A stretch of DNA of 64,000 nucleotides from NCBI GenBank assembly GCA_034687125.1, contig JAQGBZ010000176.1, forward strand, positions 1 to 64,000, given 5' to 3'. The notes under the pieces were generated by a model that ran no database searches, was not told the DNA's origin, and was given only the letters and a program-made list of their open reading frames with translations. A program made the position numbers and the translations under genes. Positions 13,257 to 25,209 of this stretch are shown here, piece by piece. This stretch comes from Neelides folsomi (lineage: Eukaryota > Arthropoda > Collembola > Neelipleona > Neelidae). Each line of letters begins with the position of its first letter. Within the stretch, counting starts at the first letter, position 1.

Positions 13257-16200
13257 CATATTATTATTTTTTTTATTATTCGGTTTCTGTTCATTCAATT
13301 AGTATCCTAGGTATGTATTTTGAACATTATGGTACATAAGTAAATGAGTTCCATGTAATATTTACCAAATTATGTATGCATGTTAAACAAATGCATATTT
13401 GTACATATGGAATATTCTATTAAATATACTTATAGATATTCTTTAAAAATCACATTGAGATACTTTGAGGTTACGTAAACTAATCAAAACTTTTAAAGTA
13501 CTTGAATGGGTGTTGAGATCTTCAGGGTTTTCCCCAATCTCAAAACTACGTTTGTCCAATTAGGTTCTTATATGTAATTAAATTTTGATCACAATGGCGA
13601 GAAAAAATGTTGAAGTGAGAATTAATTGATTTGTCAACTCAACGAAGAAGAAAGGTGAATTATTTATAATATGTATGAATTTCTCCATCATGCCAATATA
13701 AATACATTACAAGTGTAATTGTTCCACATTTACTAGGGAAATATTATTAAATCGAGCATTTTAATAATGGTTGAAAAATAATTAAACCTTGAGTATTGAT
13801 AAATAATGCCACCGGGGTAGAGTGAGGATTAGAGGAGTTTGGGAGAAATAATTTATGAAGATTCTCAAGTGGTTTCATTTTTGTTTCTCTCCGCTTTGTT
13901 TGCATAATGGAAAAGTGCATTAATGTACTTTTATGTATGTGGTCCAATGGCGAGAAAACATTTGACCAATGCGGTTTGATATATCAACTTTTCACAATTT
14001 GGGCTCTTGAATAATGTAAGCAGAGGGTAAGCAGAGTGCATTTGGAATGAAAAGCTCCCTTTGGTATTTCTGTATTTAATTTCATCTTAACTGCAGGAGA
14101 GCCTCATAAATTTTATGTATTTATGAAAGGTTCTCGTGTCTTCTTTTTCTTTGTGCAAACAATAAACCTTCTCAACTTAACGTGGCGGTTAAAGGGAAGT
14201 AAACGGAGTTCTCCCAATGGCTCCGACCATCTCTGCCCCTAATGGCTTTATAACTTTCTGCCGGCTCCTCTCAATTTCCTCTATCAAAATGAACAAAGTC
14301 TTAATAATTGCTAATCTTCTCTCTTGCCCACATTTCACTCGCCCGTTTCTCAACCAAAGTCTGGATCATAAACATCAAACTCAATTTGCTTAAAGGCTTA
14401 GCTAACATACATCGGCGTAAAATGGATCTATGGGAAGTCGTAAACTCGGAAACTCATCATTTGTCTAAAGTTCCATATTCAATATTTACTACTTGATTCT
14501 TCCTGGAAATGGGTTCAATTGTTAACATGGGTTTAATGGGTTTAATTGCTTTTCTTTTTTCTCGCCTGTTTCCGGTTCAGGATTAAATTTCCCAATTTCC
14601 AACTGTTGAATGCTTGTTGAAAGTGCGTTGGTCTGTGCGGCGCAAATTTGAATTCCGCTCTGCCACATCATCCATATGTGTATTATATGTACCAGTAGAT
14701 ACATATATATCCTCCCCAAAGACCTTTTATGCATACTTACTTTCATTTTTAGATATTCATGCAAGAGCGGTGGAACTTTCAATTTCCCTCGGGAAAGAGA
14801 AAGAACTATGAGGGAACGAGAAAGGAATTAGCAAAAAAAGTAATTTTTAAAAGAACTTCTTAAACAAAGACTGAGATATAATACATATGTAAGCCCCGGC
14901 CGGATTCTCCTCCACTTCTTCATCCTCCCCTTTTTACTGCTGCATACATAATGTCAAATGCACAGCGGCGGAAAATAATTTGTTAAATTAACTTTCCCAG
15001 ATTATTGGTATAATACACACATATATCATATTACACATGTATGTAATATTAGGTACAGATATAATATGGTTCTCCATGGGTCTTATAGACTGTGATTGAA
15101 AGGTCAACAAGAAATGAATGTTTATTACGGGCGCTCCAGACGTGCGTAATTTGGCAAAGTAGTCTTCATTGCCCTTTGTAATATAAAGAAAAGTTTGAGT
15201 CATACTAACCATGTTCCTACTCACCTGATTGACCAACTTCGCAGAAATTTGGAAGGAAGTAATGAAGGAATCATTATTCCTCAATATGGTCCGCTTAACC
15301 GGAATGAATCCAATTGGAGTTTTGAGGGATCCAACTGGCCAAGAGGATGGACTTAAGACTAAGCCTCAATCAATCCTCTGCATTAAAAAAGGAAGGATCC
15401 TCCGATTCCTCCAGCTCAAAATGAAATTGATGGAATTGGACAGGAAAGTAGGCTGAGGAACGGTAACGAGCCTGTATTCATAAAATAACTAATGGAATCT
15501 GATCGTGAAATTGGCTCTCAACGTCTCTTCCCAGACAAGAGAGATTGAGCCATAATAATTTACAATTTCCACAAAGACCAAAAACTCCGTTTAATCTCTA
15601 AACTACATAAATTTTCACCCTCCTTTCTTTCGCATTACTTTCCCATTAGATTCATCTTCCTCCATCTTAATCTCAAAACATGTATTCTGAAATTCTAAAA
15701 AATCAGTCAAAAGAAAACATTGAGTGGTTTAATGCACATTATTAATGTTCATCATTCCCCTATTGGTTTCATTATATATGCATAATTACAAGTGGAAAGT
15801 TGTTTGGAAAGAAAATAACATCCATCTATTATTTTTATTTTGAAATAAATTAGGCTTATTTGAATTCTATATGAAGATCGTATATACATATTGTATACAA
15901 TATTGTATTAGACTATCTTTATACTACAAATTCTATTTATATTACCAATAATATTGGTATAAGGGTACAATATGAGATAAGAACCTATATAGCTTCATAT
16001 AATTTGGTACTATAATTATACCTTATATCTAGATTTTCTCAAGTAGGGATAATTCCTCAATGAAAATAAAATTATTGTGAAGAGAGACGAATCTCCTGCG
16101 GAAGACGTCTCAATGAATTAAAACCATAAATTATCGTTTGAATCGGAATCAAAGAGGAATTTTCTGGTAGAATTGAAAGGTTCGGGAAAGAATAAAATGG

Positions 16201-19200
16201 AGGAGTCGGGGAGTCCCGGGCGAATCCTAAATTTCATTTTCTCTTTCGCAGATTCGGAGTTAGGGCGAGTGGGCGGGGGAATATTCTTCACGTTGCAATG
16301 AAACAATAATGCAATTGCCCGACTCTCTGATGAACTCACTCACTCAGTTACTCAGCCAAGTTTGAGACGTTGAAATTTTTTTAATTTCCTCCTATTCCTC
16401 TTCCTACTCCAAAAGTCTCTTTAAGCCCTTCCCAGTTACCATCATAGTATAACAGATACATTATTTACACTTAAACTCTCTTTTTAAATTTATCTATATA
16501 CTTATTATTACCAAGTACAGGTATATGATGTCCATAGTAGCCAAAAAACAGATGTAAAGTGGAATTAATAAATATTCAAAATTAGGTTAAGTTCCTATTA
16601 ACAAAAATTATATTTTAATGATTTGAATATGGTTTTACATTTACACCATTACACCAAATTAAACGCAAAACTCCAAGGTTGTTAATTAATCTTCCAAAAA
16701 CAATTTTGACAATTTTTATGTTTTTCCTACACTGTACGGTATGTCCTATGTTTGACAATTCCATAATAAAAGTTAATTCGGTGAAGATGCATGCAACATT
16801 TTAAATACAATATGCATATATACTGGTGTGTATATATAAACTTAGTAATGTAGTTATATTGGTCGTAAGATTTGGTCCTTCTGACAAGTTTGAAAGTTTT
16901 CTGAGCTGTGTTTGAGCATGGCGGAGAAAGATCCATTCCGTCCCATTTAGTCTCGTGTGTGATGAAAGTTGTTGTGTGGGTGATTGGGAACAGGAAAGAG
17001 ATTCTGAGAAAGGCGGAAGAGGAAAGTTACATTATCCGCTGGCTCCACTAAATCACAATTTGTCTGCTATTGCCTCCTTCACCCAAAAATGTTAGTTGTA
17101 ATCCCAAGATTGGAAATGCCTCAACTGGTCCCTGAAAAGGCGGAATGAAGTTCCCCAAAGGGGTTCTCCCCTAATCCCCCTTTTAATTTATTTCTTTGAG
17201 GAGGAGTCGAGGAGGCAGAGCTTAGAGACGCTTCAAGTCCAACTCTTTGATGAGTTTCCACGTGGGAGGAAATCCCCGCTCTGCCCTTACTTACGACCTT
17301 CTCACTCTTCTCACCCGGCTTTCTTCCCATTTGGACTTAAAGCTGGCGGAACTCCCCGTGCCCAACGACGCCAACGAGGAATTAAGGATTTCATGCACTT
17401 TAAATCTTTATCACTCCCTTGTCTTCCCACTTCCGTCAGATCATGTTTGACCTTTATCTTTTTCAAGCACCAATGAACAAAACCCTCAGACTCTTTCAAT
17501 CATACATATTTCACTCATCACCTCAACCGAAAGCCCTCAATTTCAAACCAACGACATCAAATTCCAAAATGTTGGCCATTATGGCAGATTTATGTAAATG
17601 CCTTCCTTGTTTACATAAAAGAGTCGAAGTTGCTCTCTGACTATTTGTGCACATTTTCAAAATTACTATAAAGCGGCATTCACTATTTTTAGTTGAGGAT
17701 ATTGGGAATTGTAATTAATTTATTTTTGACCTCTCATTATCAGCCAATCTGTTTTGTTGAGTGAAATGCTTTTAACCTTTGAATTAAAAGTGAAAGGTAG
17801 AAGGTCGGAGATGAAATCATAATACTACATGGATTTATGGCTTGAAATTCGCCAATGAGATTTCAAATAAGCTTAAATGTCAGCGTTTAATTTATTTCAC
17901 TGGATTATTACAAGATCGTGTAAAGTGTCAGTTTTTTATTGAAAGCTCTAAATTTTTAATTCTATATGACTTAAATATTACGTATGTATATGATAAAAAT
18001 AAATATTGATAAAATACATTTATTTAAATACCTTCAGAATTAAATAATTAAGTCTATTATATATAGTAAATTTTAGTTGCTTGTAGCACCACGATAATAT
18101 GGTAATAGACAATCTCATTATAACTTCTTATAACTAACGTCAAGTCACCTTTAAGTACTTTAAGTTATGTGCATAATTGTAAGGAAATCCGAGTTTTAAG
18201 CTGAAGATGAAATGGGCCACATGTGCAAATTGGCTGTGTGAAAAGAACCACTCAACCTCAACTATTCATCAAAATTGATTTTCATTCTTTGGAATAATCC
18301 CATCTTGTTAGTGTACGACGTAGGAGAAATAAGGAAGCTTAGACCAAAGATAAGAATTTATACCTACATATGTACCATATGGATGATATATGGGTGTTAC
18401 TATACTTGTGTATAGTGGCTGTGTATTACCGTATTACTAAATATCTAATATTTATATTACAACCATTAATGGTGCTTTCCTGCTTTCACCTTTCAATACA
18501 AATAGGAAATCTATACTATAGACTCTATATTATCTCTATAATTTACCTGCAATGGAAGATGCAAGCAATTTGATATAAATTCATCTCGAGTTTCCCAAAC
18601 ACTTATTTAGAGACAGATGTATGAATCATTCTTGGTATAACTACTGTATAAATAACATACAATATAGGTATAAACATATAGTACTAATCGTAAGTATATA
18701 TTTTATATGTAATCTTACGTATCACTTATTTACATTTAGCGTTAGTTAAATGGAAATGACAGTGAGCATCAGTGTTATATGAATTTGATATTAACTAATA
18801 ATCGAGTTAAAAAACGATATATTTATTTTCGACCTTTGATTGTGTAACAATTTAATAATATCGTACATATCATATACCTAGGCATATATATTAGATATAA
18901 TAATAAGTATTGTATAATACATCGGTACTTGGATTTGATTCAGCTTTTGATAGTAGGGTTTAAGAATTATCACTATTAATAATATTTATGTGAAATCCAT
19001 CATTAATTATAATGGATTTTTAAATATTCAACGATAAACTTATTCAATAATGGGATTATATCGATATGTAGATACAATATACTTACTACAGGTATTTACA
19101 ATAAATTTGAACTATTGATCATAATTTTGTATCTTGATTAAACCAATTGATAATTAGAGAGACAATGAATTTCACAATCTTAATGGCACTGATTAGTGTG

Positions 19201-20051
19201 ATTATTGATGGTATAAAGTTAAATATTGAAACTTAAATATAAATAAAAGTTATCTGGTGCGTCTTAAATTCTGTCTATTAAGTAAGTATAATATATGTAT
19301 TAGTAGCTGCAGATAGGTATTAGTATTTAATTAATATATAATATTTATTACATATTGGTACTAACAGGAAACTAAAACTAAAAATGATAAGGAGGAATAA
19401 ATAAAATTAAATATTATACTTGGGGTTAATGGAGGACGAAATTTTTGTTAACGCGTCAATTTTTAATTCAATTTATTGATGAAAATGTTTTAAATTAGGA
19501 CATTTTTCATTTAGTGTTTGTAAAAAGATTGCTACCTTGTGTCAAGCTCTAATAACTACTAATACATATAATAAGATATGTAAAATTGTTTTGATTTCTT
19601 CGACCATTTTGGACAGAAAGACTGGGGGAGAAATTCGAGTAAGATTTCGTAATTGAAAGTGGAGATAACATTCTTAATCAAACAGCATTTAATTCATTAA
19701 AGTCAATTGAATCATCACATTATGCTTTTGATTAGAAATCCCTTTTCAATGACACTTTATATAAGATATATATTACATATACAGTACATATACCGTATGT
19801 AATATGTTATAGCTTGTGTGTGCTTACTGCTTACAATACATACCTGTATATCTGTTTTGAAACATGAACCAAGTTAAGTATAGCTATTTTCGTATATCCT
19901 GCTCCTACATACACGGCGATATACATAAATTGATTAATGGGTTAATAAATAGAATACAGACCTATAGGTACAAATTTATCATATAATGTCATATGGGTCA
20001 TACAAGATCATTTTAAAATTAAACTCAATTGAGAACAGGATTTTTGAGATT
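13257..20051. other. Intergenic, no supported gene
   Basis: No exon with both splice sites and protein-like content was found. GC-richer patches at about 14,100-14,700, 15,200-15,700, 16,080-16,440 and 16,950-17,640 carry overlapping frames on both strands, which is typical of chance frames. The only one noted is 15,241-15,456 (+), which is phase-compatible with the possible exon at 11,547-11,730. The region from 17,650 to 20,050 is AT-rich with many TATATA, TACATA and TATGTA runs and shows nothing else. Confidence 0.55.
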
Positions 20052-23000
20052 TCAATTAAATAGGAGTTCCTTGTAAAAATTCAAAAGGTAGCAGTTGGTG
20101 ACTCGGCAGTTGGTGGTGGTTCGGACCACAGTGGTCCGATCTGCTCTTTCAAAGTTTGCCTTCACAATCTCGTAATATCGCCCATCCCTTCATTTCCCAA
20201 GTCATACTTTTAATAATTAATCATTCCAGGAAATAAGTAATATTAAAATTGACTTACGTTAAAACGAGAGACCGCAGTTTGAGACATTTGATTCTAATCG
20301 TATCGATTGCCTTTTGGCCCTTATCGGAAAATCGAAGAGCTTCTGTGTCCCACCGAAGTTCAAGCCTCTCAAGCAGCGAGCAATTGTTCGCAATTGCGTC
20401 CACGAGTTGATCAACGTGGATTTTGGTTGAAAGTCTCTCGGCAGTTCCCATGATAAGAACCCTTTAAAACAATTTAACTAATCATGAGAAATTGTTTTAA
20501 TGCAATAAATAATGAATTTAGTAATAATAGTAATAATTACAGTTAGTAATAATTAAATAATAATTCATGGTAATGACCTTGCATTTTTAAGAACAGGAAG
20601 AACGCTGGCCCACAGTTGGTCCGTTATATGCGGCATTCCGGAAAGTCCGAGTCCTCTCAATTGACCCCCATATTTGCTAATAAACTTGTAAAGAGCGTCT
20701 TCAGACAAATTGTCCGAGCTGTCCACGTCGAGAGCAATGAGATTTCGCGGATTTCCTCGCTCGCTAAATGCCCTCAACACCTGGATAACGGGAGCTCTTT
20801 TAGCAAATGGTTTCAATGAGGAATAGAATAGGGATGGATAGTAAACCGTTGAAAGGTTTTTTCTTACCGAGTCGTTGAATCCATCTTGCTGACCAACTGA
20901 AAGCCATCGGAGATTTGTGAGTCGCGTGAGAAGGTCGGTGAGACATTCAGTTGTCAAATCTGTGGCGGTGATGTCGAGCTCCTGCAATTGTGACTTTTCC
21001 CATTCAACCGCCATCACGTTCTCGCTCAGAAGACCTTCACGGACAAATGTGATCGCATTACATATATAATGAAGAAGTTCATTTCTCATCAAATCTTAAT
21101 GGAAGTCATGTCATAGATAATTTGGCAAATGAATCGAGTTACTTGTTTGGTTCATGAGAAGACATTTCAATTTACGACATCTTTGAAAGAGAAGCTTCAA
21201 AGAGGTTCCAGTCACCTTTGCACAGAAGTTGACAGCAAGACATTCGAGCTGGAAGTGGAAAGACCGTAAACAGGGTTTAAAGAAAGCAGATTAATAAATT
21301 ATTACTTTCATTACATGATAATAGTATTAAGGTTGTTAGATGATATCCTTATTGATTTATTAGAATCACATTGTCAATTATTTAATATTTAATCATTATT
21401 CCTCCTTGGATTTATAATTGAGAATTAGGAGTGTTGACATTCTGTGTAAAGTAAGACGATCCGAGTCAACTCAAATTACTCGGGAACAAAATTAAGGGCC
21501 TGATCAAAACAAAGATTTTTTATTGAAAGATTGAGAAAATAAATATTCATTAAAATGCATGTTTATTTACTTTTAATAATGAGGGGCTATAAAAGACTGA
21601 AACACATACCGTCTATAAGTAAAATCTAAACAATAAATATAAAAAATCTAAAAAATATCTAATATTTACATAGAGTATTTGTATAACAATAATATTTTAG
21701 TATTCAACATATCTGGATTTTTATCATTGGCAAGATCACACACAATGTCAGCTTTTTTCATATCACTCTCATTAATAAATAAGGAAGATGGAAATGTGAA
21801 ATTGTACTAACCTGAATGCAGTTGGAACTGAATGCTTCAATGTGACTATCATCTACGAAATTGATACCATAAAGGTTAACAACTCTCAAGTTTGGGGTAG
21901 CTGACTTCAACTTGTGTATGTTGATAACTTCATAGATTTCCTCTTCTTCCTCCTCCACTTTCTCATAAGTTCCTACAAACATGGAATCAATGAGACAAAT
22001 CATATTTGTCAAATTTAAATTAATAATGCGAATATTATAATAACCATCCCATCCACAATAATTGTAATTTGAGTTTCAATTCAACGAAGCATTGAACTCC
22101 AAATACATTAATGTATTACATTTCACAATTATTAACAATAATGTTAATTTCTTTAAATGGTAAGACACACTTATAAATTATAATACACTTATATAGACTT
22201 ATCATATTCGGTATGTTAATATCTAATATTTGTCAATTTGATACAAATGCAATGTTAAAGGTAGGAGTTTGGAATTATGAAGAAAACAACTTGGAGCTAT
22301 CAAACTTCCAGATATATCTTTCTTCCTCCAATTTATTGCTGAACCCACTTAATTCCTTACCGATTAAATGTAAAACTTCGAGCCCGTTGATAAAATTATA
22401 AATTTTCCTCATGAACCCTTCCATGAAAATGACTTCAGAGAGACAAATGCACATGTTTCTCAATTTGGTCGGAAAGGCCTAAAATCATGAAAATATTTTG
22501 AACATGAGTTATCAAAACAGGCAGTTAAAAATGCTTAGCAAAGTATTATAATATACTATTATACCATACAGGTTGTTCTGTATGTAATAAATAACTAAAT
22601 ATAAGCTAAGAGTTAAATGTCTAATTAACCTGCATATCATTAAAGTCGTGGAGTTGCATGGCCGTAGAGAAGTCAAGAAGCACGTGAGTCAAATTCGGGC
22701 ATTTGCTCGCAAGTTCATGGAGGACGGTGTGAGTGATGAGTTCCATTGGAAGCTCAAGGTAGCGAAGAGACTGCCCGAATCTCACACTGGAAAATAAGTA
22801 GAATTAGTTGGCGAAACCTCTGGAACATCTTTCCCCCTATGTGCTGATATATGTCCTGTATAAATATTATGTGTTGAACGGGGAAGGAAGCACGTAGGCG
22901 TCGTAGGGAAAAGAAGCAACAGCTGAATGGGAAATGAGGGGAAATGAATCCATAAATCCCAAAAGGCTCACATAGCGGGCCATTCATTATTTTCCCCACT

Positions 23001-23638
23001 AATTATGATTTCCCTATCCTTAACTGAGCAAATATAAACGGAGCTAATTGTAATTACTTGATGAGGGACAGAAGCGAGTCGTGAGACGAGACATGAAGAC
23101 CGGAGATTTCGGGGCGGAGTGAAACATTTTGCCAAAGCCGCGTGTCGTAGGCGATCAAACGCCACTTTTTGCACACCCTCGCTTTTCGGCAAACCTCCCG
23201 ATGAGGAAGATAGGAGAAGATGAGCAATAAAACTTTTTCAGGAAGTTTCTCGATCGTCTAAATACACAAATATTAATTAAAATCCCTATATTTAAAACTC
23301 CCCTTTTCTTTACTTAATAATTACCCCCAATTAATTCATTTAAGAAAGTCAACATAGGAAATGCAAAGTGTTGATCATAGTCATAAGATCATAACAATTA
23401 TGCGAAATGGGCAGTGTGAAAAATTGAACTAAATTGTGAAATTAGTCAAAGTGGGCTTACGGTTCTAAATCGAGAATTTTTTTCATCTGCTTGAAACTGG
23501 GAGCTTTCGTGGACATGTGCCAACTGACCCCAAACCTGTTAAATACAACCCATGAAGGACTCGATGACCTTTGGAAGAAGGGACAGGGGGGAAAGGGTCT
23601 TGTGAAGGATCGGGACTTACGTCACCCGGCAGGTCCAT
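20052..23638 (-). CDS. F-box and leucine-rich repeat (FBXL-type) protein
   Basis: Eleven exons join in one frame: 23638-23621, 23535-23461, 23257-23058, 22786-22630, 22478-22361, 21972-21812, 21248-21143, 21034-20868, 20780-20578, 20461-20258, 20187-20052 (514 aa). An F-box starts near residue 32 (TIEKLPEKVLLLIFSYLP, then CKKWRLIAYDTRLWQNVSL). Leucine-rich repeats follow to the C-terminus (for example LQELDITATDL, LIALDVDSSDNLSED, LSGMPHITDQLW, LERLELRW). F-box/LRR proteins recruit substrates to SCF ubiquitin ligases through Skp1; the substrate here is unknown. The C-terminal part (RYYEIVKANFERADR, then TTTNCRV) looks highly conserved and matches my memory of a metazoan FBXL orthologue, but I cannot name it safely. 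The start is the ATG just before the first donor; exons 1-2 are the least certain. The 87-bp intron 20,781-20,867 is in frame and stop-free, so its retention would add 29 residues. Confidence 0.9.
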
Positions 23639-25209
23639 TTCGATCTCTTGAGATGAGTCGGAAGTGAAGAGGAAGACGAGGAGCTCTGGTTACATTCAGC
23701 TCACATTTTCCCCCACTCCAAATCCAAGACAATTTCAGCCGGCTAAAAATAGGCAGGCGGGCTTTGAGGGACTTTCGGCCGCCATTTGGTCCCCTAGAAT
23801 TAAAGAACATTTGAGGGAATGCGACGACTTCACTTACAAAGGCAAATTTAGATGTTCAGTTTAAATAAAGAAACCTCGTTTACCCCAATTTGCCCTCTTG
23901 AGATTTATAATGACCGAGACACCAACAAGTGAAAAATGTCTTCCTGGTGTTTCATCATATATGATATTTACATGTATTTATGTAAATAAAACTCATTGTC
24001 ATTCACGGTTCAAAAATGATTTTGTTAATCTACAGATAATCAATGACATATTAGGACATAAAACAATTCTTTGGCTAATCCAATTGTTAAGAATTCTTTT
24101 AGACACTCAAAGAAATTCATTTTTTCATAGAGTTCTTTCATAGCAACTCCAATTTTAATTAACTGTGCTGAGGTGAATTAAACTCTACGCATCGCAGAGT
24201 ATGCCATTCATGTTCACATTGAAAGAACGGAAATTATAATTATCCTGCGTAGAGGTCATTTGTAAAAGAGCGTCGTTCCCTAAAACAGCAAGGTAAAACA
24301 ACTCGTGTAAAGTCAGTTTTAATCTGACTTAGATAAAACTTTGATTTACTCAAAAAATTGTTAAATCAAATTTCTGCCAAAATACGCATTATATTTTATT
24401 TTCATTCATTCATTGAAATTCATTCATAATTCATGCATTCATAATAATAAGCTTAATATAGTAATTTTTAATTTGTACATACTTAGCTCTATATCCATAT
24501 ATGTAATTATGATACATGTATTATGTACATAAGTATATTATATGGTACTTTAATAAACATGTTCATTTTATTTATTTTAGCTCTAATAAGGAAATGTTTT
24601 TAGATATGAAAAACGCCCAAACATCATTATAGAGAAACTAGATTATATATGCAGGTAAGATTATTCATATCATTCTTGATATACAAATATTAAAATGCAT
24701 ACAAAATGAACAAAATATTTGGTTCTTTGAGCATATTTGAAAAAGTATGAAATGTTTATCCTGTGCAAATATAGCATTTAAAGTTCAAAGATAATCCCAA
24801 ATTGATGATTACAATCTGACTAATTCAGAACTGAATTGACGTGTAATGGAATTAACAGTTCCAATGAAGCAGCAAAGAGAGACCTAAACCTCCTTTGAAG
24901 TGATTTGGCTCAATTGGCGCGACAATGGACTTCATCCCAGAGGTGTTTGGAGGGGGATAGGAAATGGTTTTATAACAGTGGTGGTAAATAGGGATTTGAG
25001 ACTAACCCCAAGAGTGAGTCTCAGAAGTGAGTAAGATGGAAAGTAGGGTAGGGAATGAACCTCCTCTTCACCCACGCCGTTGGAGATGAGGGACGGAATT
25101 TCTCTCCGTTAGTCTTTCAGTAGGTTCCAATGGGTGAGGAGTTGGCCACCGCAATCTTCCCCACCACCGGGGAAGAATCCGCTGACCCTTGAGTGTCCCC
25201 AGACCCACA
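23639..25209. other. Region between the divergent F-box/LRR and ZIP13 genes
   Basis: This 1.57-kb stretch separates two genes transcribed away from each other, so it should hold both promoters and 5' untranslated regions. Both ends (23,639-23,820 and 24,880-25,209) are GC-richer than the middle, as expected for 5' leaders or promoter-proximal DNA. No TATA box stands out at either end. The open frames on both strands are short and overlapping and are not counted as genes. Confidence 0.5.

Noticed and set aside
25189-25209. Earlier start for the ZIP13-like protein
   Set aside because: The frame is open upstream, but only a TTG is present. The ATG at 25,210 is the first proper start.
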